Source: Peromyscus leucopus (taxonomy: Eukaryota; Chordata; Mammalia; Rodentia; Cricetidae). Taken from it: a stretch of DNA of 64,000 bases. Position numbers and translations under genes: made by a program. Of the stretch, positions 55,045 through 64,000 are shown piece by piece; the first letter of the stretch is position 1, and each line of letters opens with the position of its first letter. Where the stretch lies: NCBI RefSeq assembly GCF_004664715.2, contig NC_051072.1:31827994-31891993 (forward strand). Direction: 5' to 3'. Under the pieces are notes generated by a model that searched no databases, had not been told where the DNA came from, and saw only the letters and a list, made by a program, of their open reading frames with translations.

Positions 55045-55094
<50 letters not shown>
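55045..55094. repeat. (CA)n microsatellite
   Basis: 50 bp of perfect AC. Confidence 0.96.
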
Positions 55095-55098
<4 letters not shown>

Positions 55099-55460
55099 AG
55101 TTTTGTTTTCTATTGCTGTAATAAAATACCCTAACAGAAAAACTTAGGGAAGAAAAGATTTATTATTTATTTTCTCTCACAATTCCAGGTTACAGTCCAT
55201 TGTTGAGGGGAAGTCAAGACAGCAGGAACTTGAAGCAGCTGGTTACATCTCAGCCAAGAGCAGAGCAAATAGATGTGTGCATGCTGGGATTCACTTTCTC
55301 CACTCTTACACAGCCCAAACCCAAACCCAGAGGATGATGCCGCCCACAATGGGCAGGTCTTCGCACCTAAGTTAAAGTAATCAAGACGACCCCCAAAAGT
55401 CAGACATGTCCACACACTAACCTGATTTAGACAGTCCCTTATCAAGACTTTCTTCCAGGT
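55095..55460 (+). mobile_element. rodent interspersed repeat (family uncertain)
   Basis: TTCTATTGCTGTAATAAAAT near the start, TTACAGTCCATTGTTGAGGG, and CCCACAATGGGCAGGTCTTC are words of a dispersed rodent repeat that I cannot name securely (possibly RMER1). It is similar in its opening words to the element at 7355-7735. Confidence 0.55.
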
Positions 55461-55470
55461 TAGTCTAGAT

Positions 55471-55674
55471 CAGTGGTTCTCAACATGTGGGTGTTGACCC
55501 CTTTGGACATCACTTATCAGATATCCTGAATATCAGACATTTATATTACCATTCATAATAGTAGCAAAATGACAGTTATGAAATAGCAACGACAATAATT
55601 TTATGGTTGGGGGTCACCACAACATGAGGAAATGTCTAAAAGGGTTGTAGCATTAGGAAGGTTGAGAATCACTG
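55471..55674 (+). mobile_element. URR1-like non-autonomous hAT DNA transposon
   Basis: The 204-bp element starts CAGTGGTTCTCAAC and ends GTTGAGAATCACTG, terminal inverted repeats of 14 bp with one mismatch. The interior GGTTGGGGGTCACCACAACA is typical. The flanking 8-mers GTCTAGAT and TCCTAGGT are a decayed target duplication (5 of 8 match). Confidence 0.9.
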
Positions 55675-55679
55675 TCCTA

Positions 55680-56434
55680 GGTCATGTTAAAAACTAAAAA
55701 GTTAAGACTACCTTCATACCTTGTCATTGATCCTGAGAATAGTCTTAAGGTATTGACTAGGTGTAATGCTAAAATCTACCAGTTAGATAAAGCTGATATA
55801 CTAATCATTTCTCATTAAAATGTATCACAACTAGACACAAGAGGAGAAAAAAAAAACTCCATGAAAAAGCAGCTATTATTTTATTACCATATACAATCTG
55901 AAATGATTTCTGTAATGAGTGGTCAGATTTATTTTTAGGTAACTGAGGAAAAAGTTTGACTAATTCTTGGAGCCAAATTCTTTCTTGTAGGGAGGAAAGC
56001 AGCCTGATGGGTACGGTGATTCCAGCGTGTCTTAATTAGATGATTTCAGTGAGATTGCTATTCTTGGTTGAATTTGGCTCCAGACTGGTAGGACGCGGGC
56101 CAAGAAACACTTTAAACTTAATTTTTTGAAATTGTACTAGTTTAATTTAAAATGTGCTTCTCATGTCGACTTCCTATGCCATTAGTTTAACACTTCCTGG
56201 ACCCTCAGTTCTTGATGTCTAATGCATGCAGCATCCTTTCCAACTGTGGGCAATTGTCAGGGGAAAAAAAATTGAGCTGTGGCAGGAGTTTTATAAAAGT
56301 TTTGGTTTTTAAAACAAGGAAATGATTTGCAGTTTCTGAGTACATTTTGAATAATACCACACTTTAATTGTATCTTTATGATCCAAAGCCAAGACTTCCC
56401 CAACCCGTAGATAAAGATTCTGGGCACAGAAAAT
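55680..56434. other. intronic single-copy DNA
   Basis: No repeat or exon is recognised. Confidence 0.4.
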
Positions 56435-56647
56435 TTTAAAGAGATTTATTTATGCATGTGTGAACGCCTGCACGTATGTATGTGCACCTCATGTGTGTGT
56501 CTGGTACCCAGAGAAGTCAGAAGAGAGTGCTAGATCCCTGGAAACTGGAGTTGCAGCTGGGTGTGATCTGCCATGTGGGTGCTAGGAACTGGGTCTTCTA
56601 CAAGAGCAGCAAGTGCTCATCGCTGCTGGACCACCTTTCCAGCTCCA
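56435..56647 (-). repeat. B2 SINE (old)
   Basis: AAAGAGATTTATTTATGCAT, GATCTGCCATGTGGGTGCTA and GACCACCTTTCCAGCTCC are reverse B2 landmarks. Confidence 0.75.
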
Positions 56648-57214
56648 AGGGTTTTTTTTTACCATTACTAAAGCATAGAAATTTGAATCAGGTAAAATAC
56701 ATTATTTTTATGAAGTAAAAGGGCCTTGGCATAAAACTAAAATGAGTACTGTGTGTTAAGTACATGGAAGCAAATCACAATTTTATGTGAATAGAAATCC
56801 ACCATTGGTTATATTCATATATGATTATAATCTAAACAATAAGTTTAAGAAATATTAAGAACCTTTATAAAAAGTCTAAACCCTTGTGTGAGGCACCCAC
56901 CATGACTAGGAGATATATTAATATGTAAGATGGACTATCACTGAGTAACAACACATGATTTTAAAAAATGTATGTGTCCACAACTTTAAAGCATAGCAGC
57001 AGTACATTGGTCTAATTGCATTCATTCAGTTCGGAGGTGGAGTCTCTTCAGATAGTCCAGGCTTTCCTCAGATGCCTTGCAATACTCCTACTTCATCTCA
57101 CTCAGCGTTGGGATCCAGGTGTCATCCACATGCCTGGATTATGAATTAATTTCCCTCCCTTTCCTTGCTTAGTTACACTGATTTCACACACTTAGTGAAG
57201 AAGAACATTGTTGA

Positions 57215-57405
57215 AACCAGGCATGTGCTACAGGTCTGTAATCCTAGCACTTAGGAGGTGAAGGCAGGGTGAGCAAGAGTTCAAAGTCATCCTCATCTAT
57301 ATAGCCAGTTCGAGGCCAGTCTGAACTACATAAGACCCTGTTCATCCCTTAAAAAAAATCCAAACCAAAACCAAAACCAAACAAACAAACAAACAAACCC
57401 CCCCA
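57215..57405 (+). repeat. B1 SINE with (CAAA)-rich tail
   Basis: GTAATCCTAGCACTTAGGAG, GTTCGAGGCCAGTCTGAACT and an AACCAAAACC/AAAC tail. Confidence 0.78.
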
Positions 57406-57471
57406 TGGGCTTGTTATATACACATTTCACTTTCTTCACTTTCATTAGCTTTCCATATTGTAGTTACTTAG

Positions 57472-57476
<5 letters not shown>

Positions 57477-57528
<52 letters not shown>

Positions 57529-57660
57529 ACAGACACATGGGTTGAGTTCAGGGGACCGTCTTGGGTGCTGATCCTCACCTCGTGCTTTGTTTGAAACATG
57601 TTCTCATTGTTGCTTCACAGAGAGAATTTTATTCACAGCCATTCTCCAGCCTCAGCCTCT
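57477..57660 (-). repeat. (GT)n followed by a partial B4A/RSINE-like fragment
   Basis: A 48-bp GT array (57477-57524). The following TTTGTTTGAAACATGTTCTC with a CCAGCCTCAGCCTC end weakly resembles a reversed composite SINE. Confidence 0.45.
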
Positions 57661-57717
57661 TCCTTTTAGAGGTAGTTTCTAAGTGGAAATGGAATCCATG
57701 TGGTAAGAAATAGGTCA

Positions 57718-57825
57718 GAGTCAGTCTGGCTTGGTGGTTTACACCTTGAATGCTGGATGACAATGAGTTTGAGGCCAGCCTGGGCTACGCAATAAGACTG
57801 TATCTCAACAAAACAAGACAGAGTC
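57718..57825 (+). repeat. B1 SINE
   Basis: TCTGGCTTGGTGGTTTACAC and GAGGCCAGCCTGGGCTACGC, then CTGTATCTCAACAAAAC. Confidence 0.75.
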
Positions 57826-57829
57826 ATAG

Positions 57830-58610
57830 AATTGGATTTGAGTAAAGAAGTAAAATGTGCTATGGCATGGATCCAGTCAGCCCTGAACACTGTTGGCACT
57901 GAGCTCTGCCAGGTTTTCGTAAGATCTATGCATTGCTGTGAAAATACAACAGGAGTTACTTTTGTAGCCCGCTTAAAGGCATGCAGATATCTTGAGTGTT
58001 AGGAATGTCACTACCAGCTGAAATAAGATACCCAGAGAATAAACAGATAGACTACTTACCTTGCAAACTAATTTTATAGTTAATTTTCCACTCAAGTACT
58101 GAAGTAGGTTCTACTTCCAACTTAAAAAACACAACAAAAAACAACTGTGTATTGTGGCTGTAAGAACAAATGAGTCATGAATATCTGATCCCATTAGAAA
58201 TAAAAATACCTTTTCTAAACATTTTTAGTAATCACAACTTAATGACCCTTAAAATAAAACATAATCGAGCAGTTGAGATCTCTCCCTGCTCATATCTTTC
58301 TTTCTTTTGGCTTAAAATGAATTGAGTTTTACCTTAGGTATCTTATCTGTTCCTGAATGTTTATTGTCAACTGGCCTGTAAGAAAAACACCGTTTAATTA
58401 TGACCCATAGAGAGCTCATGATGTAGTCCAGGGGCCAAGGATCTGACAGCAGTTCTGCCTCAGCCACCCCAGTGCTGGGATTACGAGCCAGAGGCTCACT
58501 CTCCCTTCCTGGGTCTGCAGCAGCAGCTTTACACGTGGGCTACTCCTGCAACCTGGACTCCCTAGGATCCTTTAAGCTTTTGTGAGGTAAAGGACTAAGT
58601 TGAAAAGAAA
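57830..58610. other. intronic single-copy DNA
   Basis: A short reverse B1-like word (CCCAGTGCTGGGATTACGAG) lies near 58469-58488. Nothing else is recognised. Confidence 0.4.
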
Positions 58611-58616
58611 AAACAA

Positions 58617-59010
58617 AAAATGAAACCAACTGGCCAACCCAACAACCCAAACTAATCAGCCAACCAACCAACCCAACAACCCAAACCAATCAACCAACCA
58701 ACCAAACGAAACTAACCAACCCAACAACCCAAACCAATCAACCAACCAACCAACCAAACCAAACCAACCAACCAACCAACCCAACAACCCAAACCAATCA
58801 ACCAACCAACCAAACCAAACCAAACCAACCAACCAACCAACCAACCCAACAACCCAAACCAATCAACCAACCAACCAAACCAAACCAAACCAACCAACCA
58901 ACCAACCAACCCAACAACTCAAACCAATCAACCAACCAACCAAACCAAACCAAACCAATCAACCAACCAACCAAACCAAACCAACCAACCAACAAACAAA
59001 AAAATAACAA
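58617..59010. repeat. C/A-rich (CCAA)n minisatellite with higher-order unit
   Basis: CCAA and CCCAA words fill almost 400 bp. The marker CCAATCA recurs at 58686, 58734, 58794, 58859, 58924 and 58955, giving spacings of 48, 60, 65, 65 and 31 bp, so longer units are built from CCAA words. The array is nearly free of G on this strand. Its minus-strand frames of G, W, L and V are repeat artefacts. Confidence 0.96.
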
Positions 59011-59306
59011 ACAAAAAACCCCAGAGCTCCACTGTGCTCATTCACTGGGAACAATTTCTTATGGTTTCTATGCCTGCTTGCTGAGGATACCCAGCCTTTG
59101 GCCCCGTCTTAGTCCTTCATTTCCTGATTCTACTTGCTCAGTCTGCTGTTTGCAGTGTTAATGGATACCAGCTTGTTGGAATTGTTCCTGAAGTGGTAGG
59201 TTTTCTTGATGGCTCTGAATAAACAGGATTTGGCTTTGTGAGGTTGTTTTAAAAAATTTATTTATTTATTATCTATCTGTTATCTATGTGAGGTTGTTTT
59301 AAAAAA

Positions 59307-59309
<3 letters not shown>

Positions 59310-59352
<43 letters not shown>

Positions 59353-59475
59353 CTGCCACAGCAAGTGTATAAAGGTCAGAGGACAACTTGTGGGAATCAG
59401 TTCTCTCCTCCTCAGGCCATCAGGCTGGGAGGCAAGCACCTTTACCCTTTGCCTGAACTGTTTTGCTGGCCCTTA
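59310..59475 (-). repeat. (GT)n and B3 SINE
   Basis: A GT array at about 59311-59348, then TAAAGGTCAGAGGACAACTT, GGGAGGCAAGCACCTTTACC and TTGCTGGCCCTT in reverse B3 order. Confidence 0.75.
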
Positions 59476-60158
59476 TGATGCATATACACAGGCATATTTG
59501 GTAGCTTCAAACCTTAAATTTTTTTCTCCCGTTCCTAATTTATAGTTATGGCTCTGTCCTGACAAAGCAGCCTAAGTGTCATACATAGTACCATCTGTCC
59601 TCTTGGCAGATGGCTATGCTTAGGTGGCTAGAGTTTGCCCTGTGATCAAGGTTATGCCATTGGAAACTCATTTTCCAACTCTGGTTACATTATTCACCTT
59701 TATGGCTTTTGGAGAGAGGGATTATTTAGTAGCTGAGGCCACCCTGGAACTTACTCAGTGTATAGCCTAGGCTTGTCCTGAATTCATGGCACTCTTCTTG
59801 CCTCAGTGTTCACAGGTCGCCATCGACTTTTCTAGAGTGGAGTAACTGGACCTGCGTAGGGATTGATGAAGTACACAGGGGGCCTGGGATTGTATGTGCA
59901 GTTTGGTGTTGCTTCCTTCACTTGTGAATTGTTTATCTCATTTGAATATGAATTAAAACTCTTCCATCAGGAATAGGAAAGGAACATTTTGCTAAGCTCC
60001 ATTTTAGCGAACACATCAGGATGTTTTTGTAGTCATTTAACATTTTCAACTTATGCACTAATACTTTACCTTCTGGGTAGAAAGACTTGGTGTCCCATAT
60101 GATAACGGCTTTATTACTGTAGAAATGAAGTTTGCCATTTCACTTGTTTTACTTGTAG
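59476..60158. other. intronic DNA, little recognised
   Basis: A very diverged reverse B1 may lie at 59730-59830 (GCCACCCTGGAACTTACTCA). No exon is seen. Confidence 0.35.
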
Positions 60159-60159
60159 G

Positions 60160-60312
60160 ATTGTGTGTGGGGAGAGCACACAGTTGTGGAGGCCAGAGGG
60201 TGACGTTTGGGAGCTGGTTCTCCACTTCCACCGTGGAACTCGGCATCAGGCACAGACTGTCAGATTCACAGGGCAGGCCTTTGTCAGTGCTGAACCATTC
60301 ACCAGTCCATCA
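60160..60312 (-). repeat. B3 SINE fragment
   Basis: GTTGTGGAGGCCAGAGGGTG and GCTGGTTCTCCACTTCCACC, then a diverged head end. Confidence 0.6.
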
Positions 60313-60351
60313 TTTTAAAGAGCATGCATTTTTAGTTTAAAAAAACAATTG

Positions 60352-60870
60352 TTGGAGGATCTGGGAACATGGCTCAATTTGTAAATTCCTGAGGAGCTAA
60401 GTTCGGATCCCAGTAGTCACATTAAAAACCCAGGTACAGGAGCACATGCCTATAACCCCAGCGCTAGGAGTGAGGGGAGAGGAGGCAGAGACAAGCTAGT
60501 CTCTGGAACTCTGTCAGTGTGGGAGACTCTGCCTCAAAACATAAGGGTACAGAGATGGCTGGGTAAAGGCATGTAATGACTTGCAGACCTGAATTTGGAC
60601 CCCAGAACACATGTCTGGTGCTCACAACTACCTAATCCAGCTCCAGGGGATCTGATACCTTCCTATGTCCTCTGTGGACACTGTACTGTCCCAACCCCAA
60701 CACACGTGTGCGTGTGCAGACATTTAAAAATAAAAACAAGATAGAAAGCAATTGAGGAAAGACACTCATTGTCAACCTCTGGCTTCCACAGGCATGTTCA
60801 AACTATTGTATTTACATGCCCATGCACGCACACTCCCCCCCCCCCCCCCCGACACATGTACACAAAAAAA
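60352..60870 (+). repeat. B4A/RSINE composite split by a B2
   Basis: The left part (60352-60548) has GCTAAGTTCGGATCCCAGTA and GAGACTCTGCCTCAAAACAT. The right part (60738-60870) resumes with AGAAAGCAATTGAGGAAAGA and a CA tail containing a C-run (60834-60850). Confidence 0.68.
60549..60737 (+). repeat. B2 SINE nested in B4A/RSINE
   Basis: TCCAGCTCCAGGGGATCTGA, GTCCTCTGTGGACACTGTAC and an A-rich end TAAAAATAAAAAC identify B2, although its head is shortened. Confidence 0.7.
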
Positions 60871-61674
60871 TGCCTTTCAAAGCACAGAGATGATATGTGC
60901 TTGCTGTTATAAAATTAAGCCTGGAGGCCTTATACTATTTAAAAATTTCGAATTAGGTCATGTAAATGTTTTGTTGGACTTTCAGTTCATAAGAAGCTTC
61001 CTCAAGAATAGTGAACGATAAGATACATTTATATTCTGCTAATGGTTTAACTGTGAACCAGATGTGAACATAGAGTGATAATGGTATTTGATGTTAGTAA
61101 ACTGGTTTTCTATAATTTCTTACATTATATAAAATTTTATATATTACATATATAAAAAAAGAGAACGACAGCCTCTTGTTTTCCCCCTTCCTGAAAGAAT
61201 ATTGGAACATATGGTCTAACAAGCCTGTGTACATTGGGGAGGGCAAGATGGAAGGCTTCAAATCAGGACTGACCTGGAAAAGCTTTGGTCACAGTTATTG
61301 TGGATCAGGAGGGGGAAGGGCTACATGCGCATTCTAGAAGCCTTCAGAAGGTAGAGCGCAGACTGGCTGCAAAATACAGAATCCCTCATGAAGAGGTCGG
61401 GGCATTTCAGTGCTTAATGCAGCAGGGACTCCCATCAAAGCCTTCCATCCACTCAGGCACTGCCTTCCACTGGCTGGCACTGGATTGGGAACACTCATTT
61501 ACTGTGAGGAAGTGTTTAACCCTTCTCAGGCGCTCCATCAATCTCAGAGTACTGTAAATACATTTCCCCTCCGGCTATTTCACAAGGACATTGAGGATTA
61601 ATTAAATTTAAAAGAAACTAGTGCAGTGAACTCCCCGGAGACAACAGGGCTGTTTATCATTTTCTCATCATTCT
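60871..61674. other. intronic single-copy DNA
   Basis: No repeat or exon is recognised. 61370-61640 has a texture that could be conserved, but this is only an impression. Confidence 0.35.
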
Positions 61675-61765
61675 CTCCTCATTCATCCAGTTTACAAATA
61701 TTTGTGGAGTTCAAATTATAATGAAGGAATGACACCAGGCGCCCTAATTGGGGATACAAAGAGGA
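61675..61765 (+). mobile_element. L2-like LINE remnant
   Basis: CATTCATCCAGTTTACAAAT, ATTTGTGGAGTTC, CACCAGGCGCCC and GGGGATACAAAG follow the order of the L2 3' end (ATTCAACAAATATTTATTGA, then AGGCGCTGGGGATACA). Confidence 0.5.
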
Positions 61766-61835
61766 GTGTTTAGGATGACTTTTGTCCTCTTTATGTGTTC
61801 TTATTTTAACGCTTTACTTTATTATTATTATTATT

Positions 61836-61865
61836 GTGTGTGTGTGTGTGTGTGTGTGTGTGAGT

Positions 61866-61916
<51 letters not shown>

Positions 61917-62060
61917 GAGGGGGAGGCACACGTGTGTGGAGTCCAGAGGAAGACATTGTCCAGTTCCTCCTTCCACTTTTGTGTGTATTCTAGCTATCAA
62001 GCTTACGTTGTCAGGCTTGGTGGCAAGTGCCTTTACCAACTGAGCCATCTTGCTGGCCCC
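61836..62060 (-). repeat. (GT)n-(GA)n microsatellite and B3 SINE
   Basis: GT (61836-61862) and GA (about 61869-61914) arrays precede GTGTGGAGTCCAGAGGAAGA, GGCTTGGTGGCAAGTGCCTT and AGCCATCTTGCTGGCCCC, a reverse B3. Confidence 0.8.
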
Positions 62061-62342
62061 TCCTAATTTCATTTTTAAGACACCTACAATGTGAGTAATT
62101 ATACAAGGTTATAGCATTACTTATATCAGTAAGAGTTGGTCTTTGATTGACGTCATGGCAGCATGTTTACACTTTGTATATTCATGTTTTCTTTAGAAAT
62201 TTAAAAATTCTTTCACTTCTGCCATAAAGTATGCATAGAATAAACTCAGGCTTTTTTTTCTTTATTGTTATCAGTGCCGTATGAACTTTTTCTTGCTCAA
62301 ACAATGAAAATACATCTAATCTTGTTTTACCTGGCTCATTTA

Positions 62343-62482
62343 GGTTTTGTTTTTTGAGGTGGAATCTCATGTTGCCCAGACTAGCTTTGAATTTGTTGTG
62401 TAGCTGAGGATGTCCCTGAACTAATCCTTCTGCCTCCATATCCCTAGTGTTGGGGTTACAGGTATGCTCTACCAAACTTGGC
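62343..62482 (-). repeat. B1 SINE
   Basis: TTTTTTGAGGTGGAATCTCA, GTAGCTGAGGATGTCCCTGA and GTGTTGGGGTTACAGGTATG are reverse B1 words. Confidence 0.72.
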
Positions 62483-62519
62483 TACTACGGTCATAAATTT
62501 ATTAAGGAAAGATTTGAAT

Positions 62520-62727
62520 TTTAATTATTAGTATGCATGTGTATCTGTGTGTGGGGGCATATGTGCATGTGAGTGTTAGTGACTGGAGGTGAGAAGATGG
62601 TGTGGTATCCTCTGGAGCTGAAGTTCTAGGCTGTGGTGAAACGCTGTATATGGGTACTGGGAACCAAACTCAGGTCCTCTACAAAAGCAGTATGTGTTCG
62701 TAATTGCTGAGGCCTCTCTTCTGCCCC
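62520..62727 (-). repeat. B2 SINE (old)
   Basis: TGGGTACTGGGAACCAAACT, AGGTCCTCTACAAAAGCAGT and CTGAGGCCTCTCTTCTGCCC fit a reverse B2. Confidence 0.7.
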
Positions 62728-63019
62728 ATATGTTTAGCATCATAGGTTTAGTGAAAATCACGAGGTCAAATTAGAAAAGAAAAGGAAGTGTCTAAATCTC
62801 CAATTTAGCATTAAAGTAGACACATATTAATCTATAGACCGAATAAAAATGTGTTAATTATCTAAAGTTTCATTTCAATAAGCATTTATAAAAGCTATTT
62901 AAGGAGAATGCATACTGTTTCCTAGGGAGGCAGGGGTGACCTTTAGTTGATGCTTAAATTTTGACTTTTGTTAGTTTAATAGTCTTATTTATTTGTTTGT
63001 CTAGCTGTTTATTTGGTAT

Positions 63020-63125
63020 AAATGGCTGACATTATATCCCAACTTGATTTGAACTCCTGGGCTAGACATCCTCCCACAGCCTCTTGAGGAGCTGAGCATA
63101 AACGTGGGGGCCATTGCACCTGGCT
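63020..63125 (-). repeat. B1-like SINE (very diverged)
   Basis: GAACTCCTGGGCTAGACATC and GGGGGCCATTGCACCTGGCT suggest an old reverse monomeric SINE. Confidence 0.45.
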
Positions 63126-63367
63126 TCAGGTTTATTAAATTAGTATTTGAATGAGTGGCTTGGACTACCAGCCTGAAAACGTTAATTTTTTATTTTAGTT
63201 AAACACATAGGAATAGCTAAGTTCATATGGTGTGTCTGAGTCTCCTTTCTGGCTTTGAAGAGATATAAAGATACATACATTAAGTGTAGAAAGAAGGAGG
63301 AGAATTTCTCTCCTTGATGTAGTTCTCAGTTTGTGGCGATGTTTGTTTGTTTGTTTGTTATTTGTTA

Positions 63368-63450
63368 TTATTGAGACAGGATCTTGCTACGTAGCCCCAG
63401 GATAACTTCAAAATGGAGTTAGAGGTGTGAGTTGCCACACCTCATATGGC
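63368..63450 (-). repeat. B1 SINE fragment
   Basis: TTGAGACAGGATCTTGCTAC and GTAGCCCCAGG, then a shortened end. Confidence 0.6.
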
Positions 63451-64000
63451 TTGTGCTTTTGTAAAAGGGAAATAGTGGTCCTGAGATCAGTAGCCCCGTC
63501 ACTGCCCAGTCAGTTGCTGAAAGGGGAGCTAAGGGGGGGGTGGGGTTTGCTGATTGTGTAACAACACTCTTAGGCCTGCAGTCACAGAAAGAAAGCTGTG
63601 GAGGTATAATAATGCTGAAACAAAAGAAAAATTACAGGCTCAAAGTTACCACTTTGAGACTAATGGTAAATGACAGCCAAGACTTTATATGTATTCATAG
63701 ATTCTATTTGTCTTCAACCTTAGTAATGTTATAAAAATGATAAAATGCCTCAATCTAGTTTTGATAGCATTTGGCATCCAGCTTTTGCTTAAATTGTGTG
63801 GTCTGTAAGAACTTTGGGCTATATTTTAAACGTAATCTCGTATTTTTAGTGAACCACTGTCTAGTACTCAACTTGACTCACATATTCATAGTGGGGACCT
63901 TAAGAAAACCCTTATTAATCAAGACCACTCTAGAGAAGGCAGGGACATGGGACATGCTATAGGACTTCCTCCTGGTTCGTTCTTTGAAATGGGGACTGGG

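Larger units (their letters stand above)
44176..64000 (+). other. Parp8: Parp8 intron 2 (5' part, runs off the window)
   Basis: No sequence encoding the next PARP8 residues (a segment starting SVSYSVHV) was seen to the right edge, so the intron is at least 19.8 kb. Its content is SINEs, microsatellites and single-copy DNA, listed separately. Stretches where I recognise nothing include about 44180-45530, 46441-47795, 48681-49745, 50481-51377, 52430-54040, 55680-56430, 56650-57200, 57830-58610, 59480-60150, 60875-61670, 62730-63020 and 63455-64000. Confidence 0.85.

Noticed and set aside
58656..59010. Minus-strand frames of repeated G, W, L, V and F resembling membrane segments
   Set aside because: The CCAA minisatellite lacks stop codons in several frames at once, so the apparent protein is an artefact of base composition.

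Overview
This window is nuclear DNA from a muroid rodent, most likely a cricetid (hamster, vole or deer-mouse group). The evidence is dense B1, B2, B3, B4/RSINE and ID SINEs, Lx-type LINE-1 3' ends, many long (CA)n, (GA)n and (TTCC)n microsatellites, and several LTRs that I know from hamster and vole DNA rather than from mouse or rat. The cricetid placement is inference from memory of repeat families. Rodent is certain.

Only one gene is supported. A CpG island at about 42.4-44.06 kb holds the 5' end of Parp8 (poly(ADP-ribose) polymerase family member 8) on the + strand. Coding exon 1 (43108-43198) and exon 2 (44121-44175) are joined by canonical GT-AG sites in matching phase and together encode the first 48 residues. 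Everything from 44176 to the right edge is the first part of a large intron 2. I found no exon 3, so the catalytic domain lies outside the window.

The left 42 kb reads as intergenic. In mouse and human the neighbour upstream of Parp8 is Emb, divergently oriented and far away. No Emb exon is visible here. The intergenic part is a mosaic of SINEs and LINE-1 3' fragments: a minus-strand piece near 4.1-4.6 kb, a tail-to-tail pair at about 20.0-25.1 kb, and a minus-strand piece at 28.6-31.5 kb. It also carries LTR pieces near 5.3-5.7, 22.8-23.1, 27.1-27.9 and possibly 36.3-37.0 kb, and microsatellites. Several insertions keep readable target-site duplications, so their order of arrival can be reconstructed.

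The intron (44.2-64 kb) has a lower LINE-1 load. It carries more B1/B2/B3 copies, a 205-nt all-purine tract, a C/A-only minisatellite at 58.6-59.0 kb, a rodent hAT (URR1-like) element with its terminal inverted repeats, and long stretches of apparently single-copy sequence.

I found no undescribed coding system, CRISPR array, operon or tRNA gene. The open reading frames outside Parp8 come from simple repeats, SINEs, LINE-1 remnants or GC-rich CpG-island sequence. The most unusual items are structural: a near-perfect 26-bp hairpin inside an LTR, nested SINEs with intact target duplications, internal tandem duplications within a B2 and an L1 3' UTR, the C/A minisatellite, and an upstream ORF in frame with Parp8. 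All family assignments are by eye and need RepeatMasker and a Parp8 cDNA alignment.
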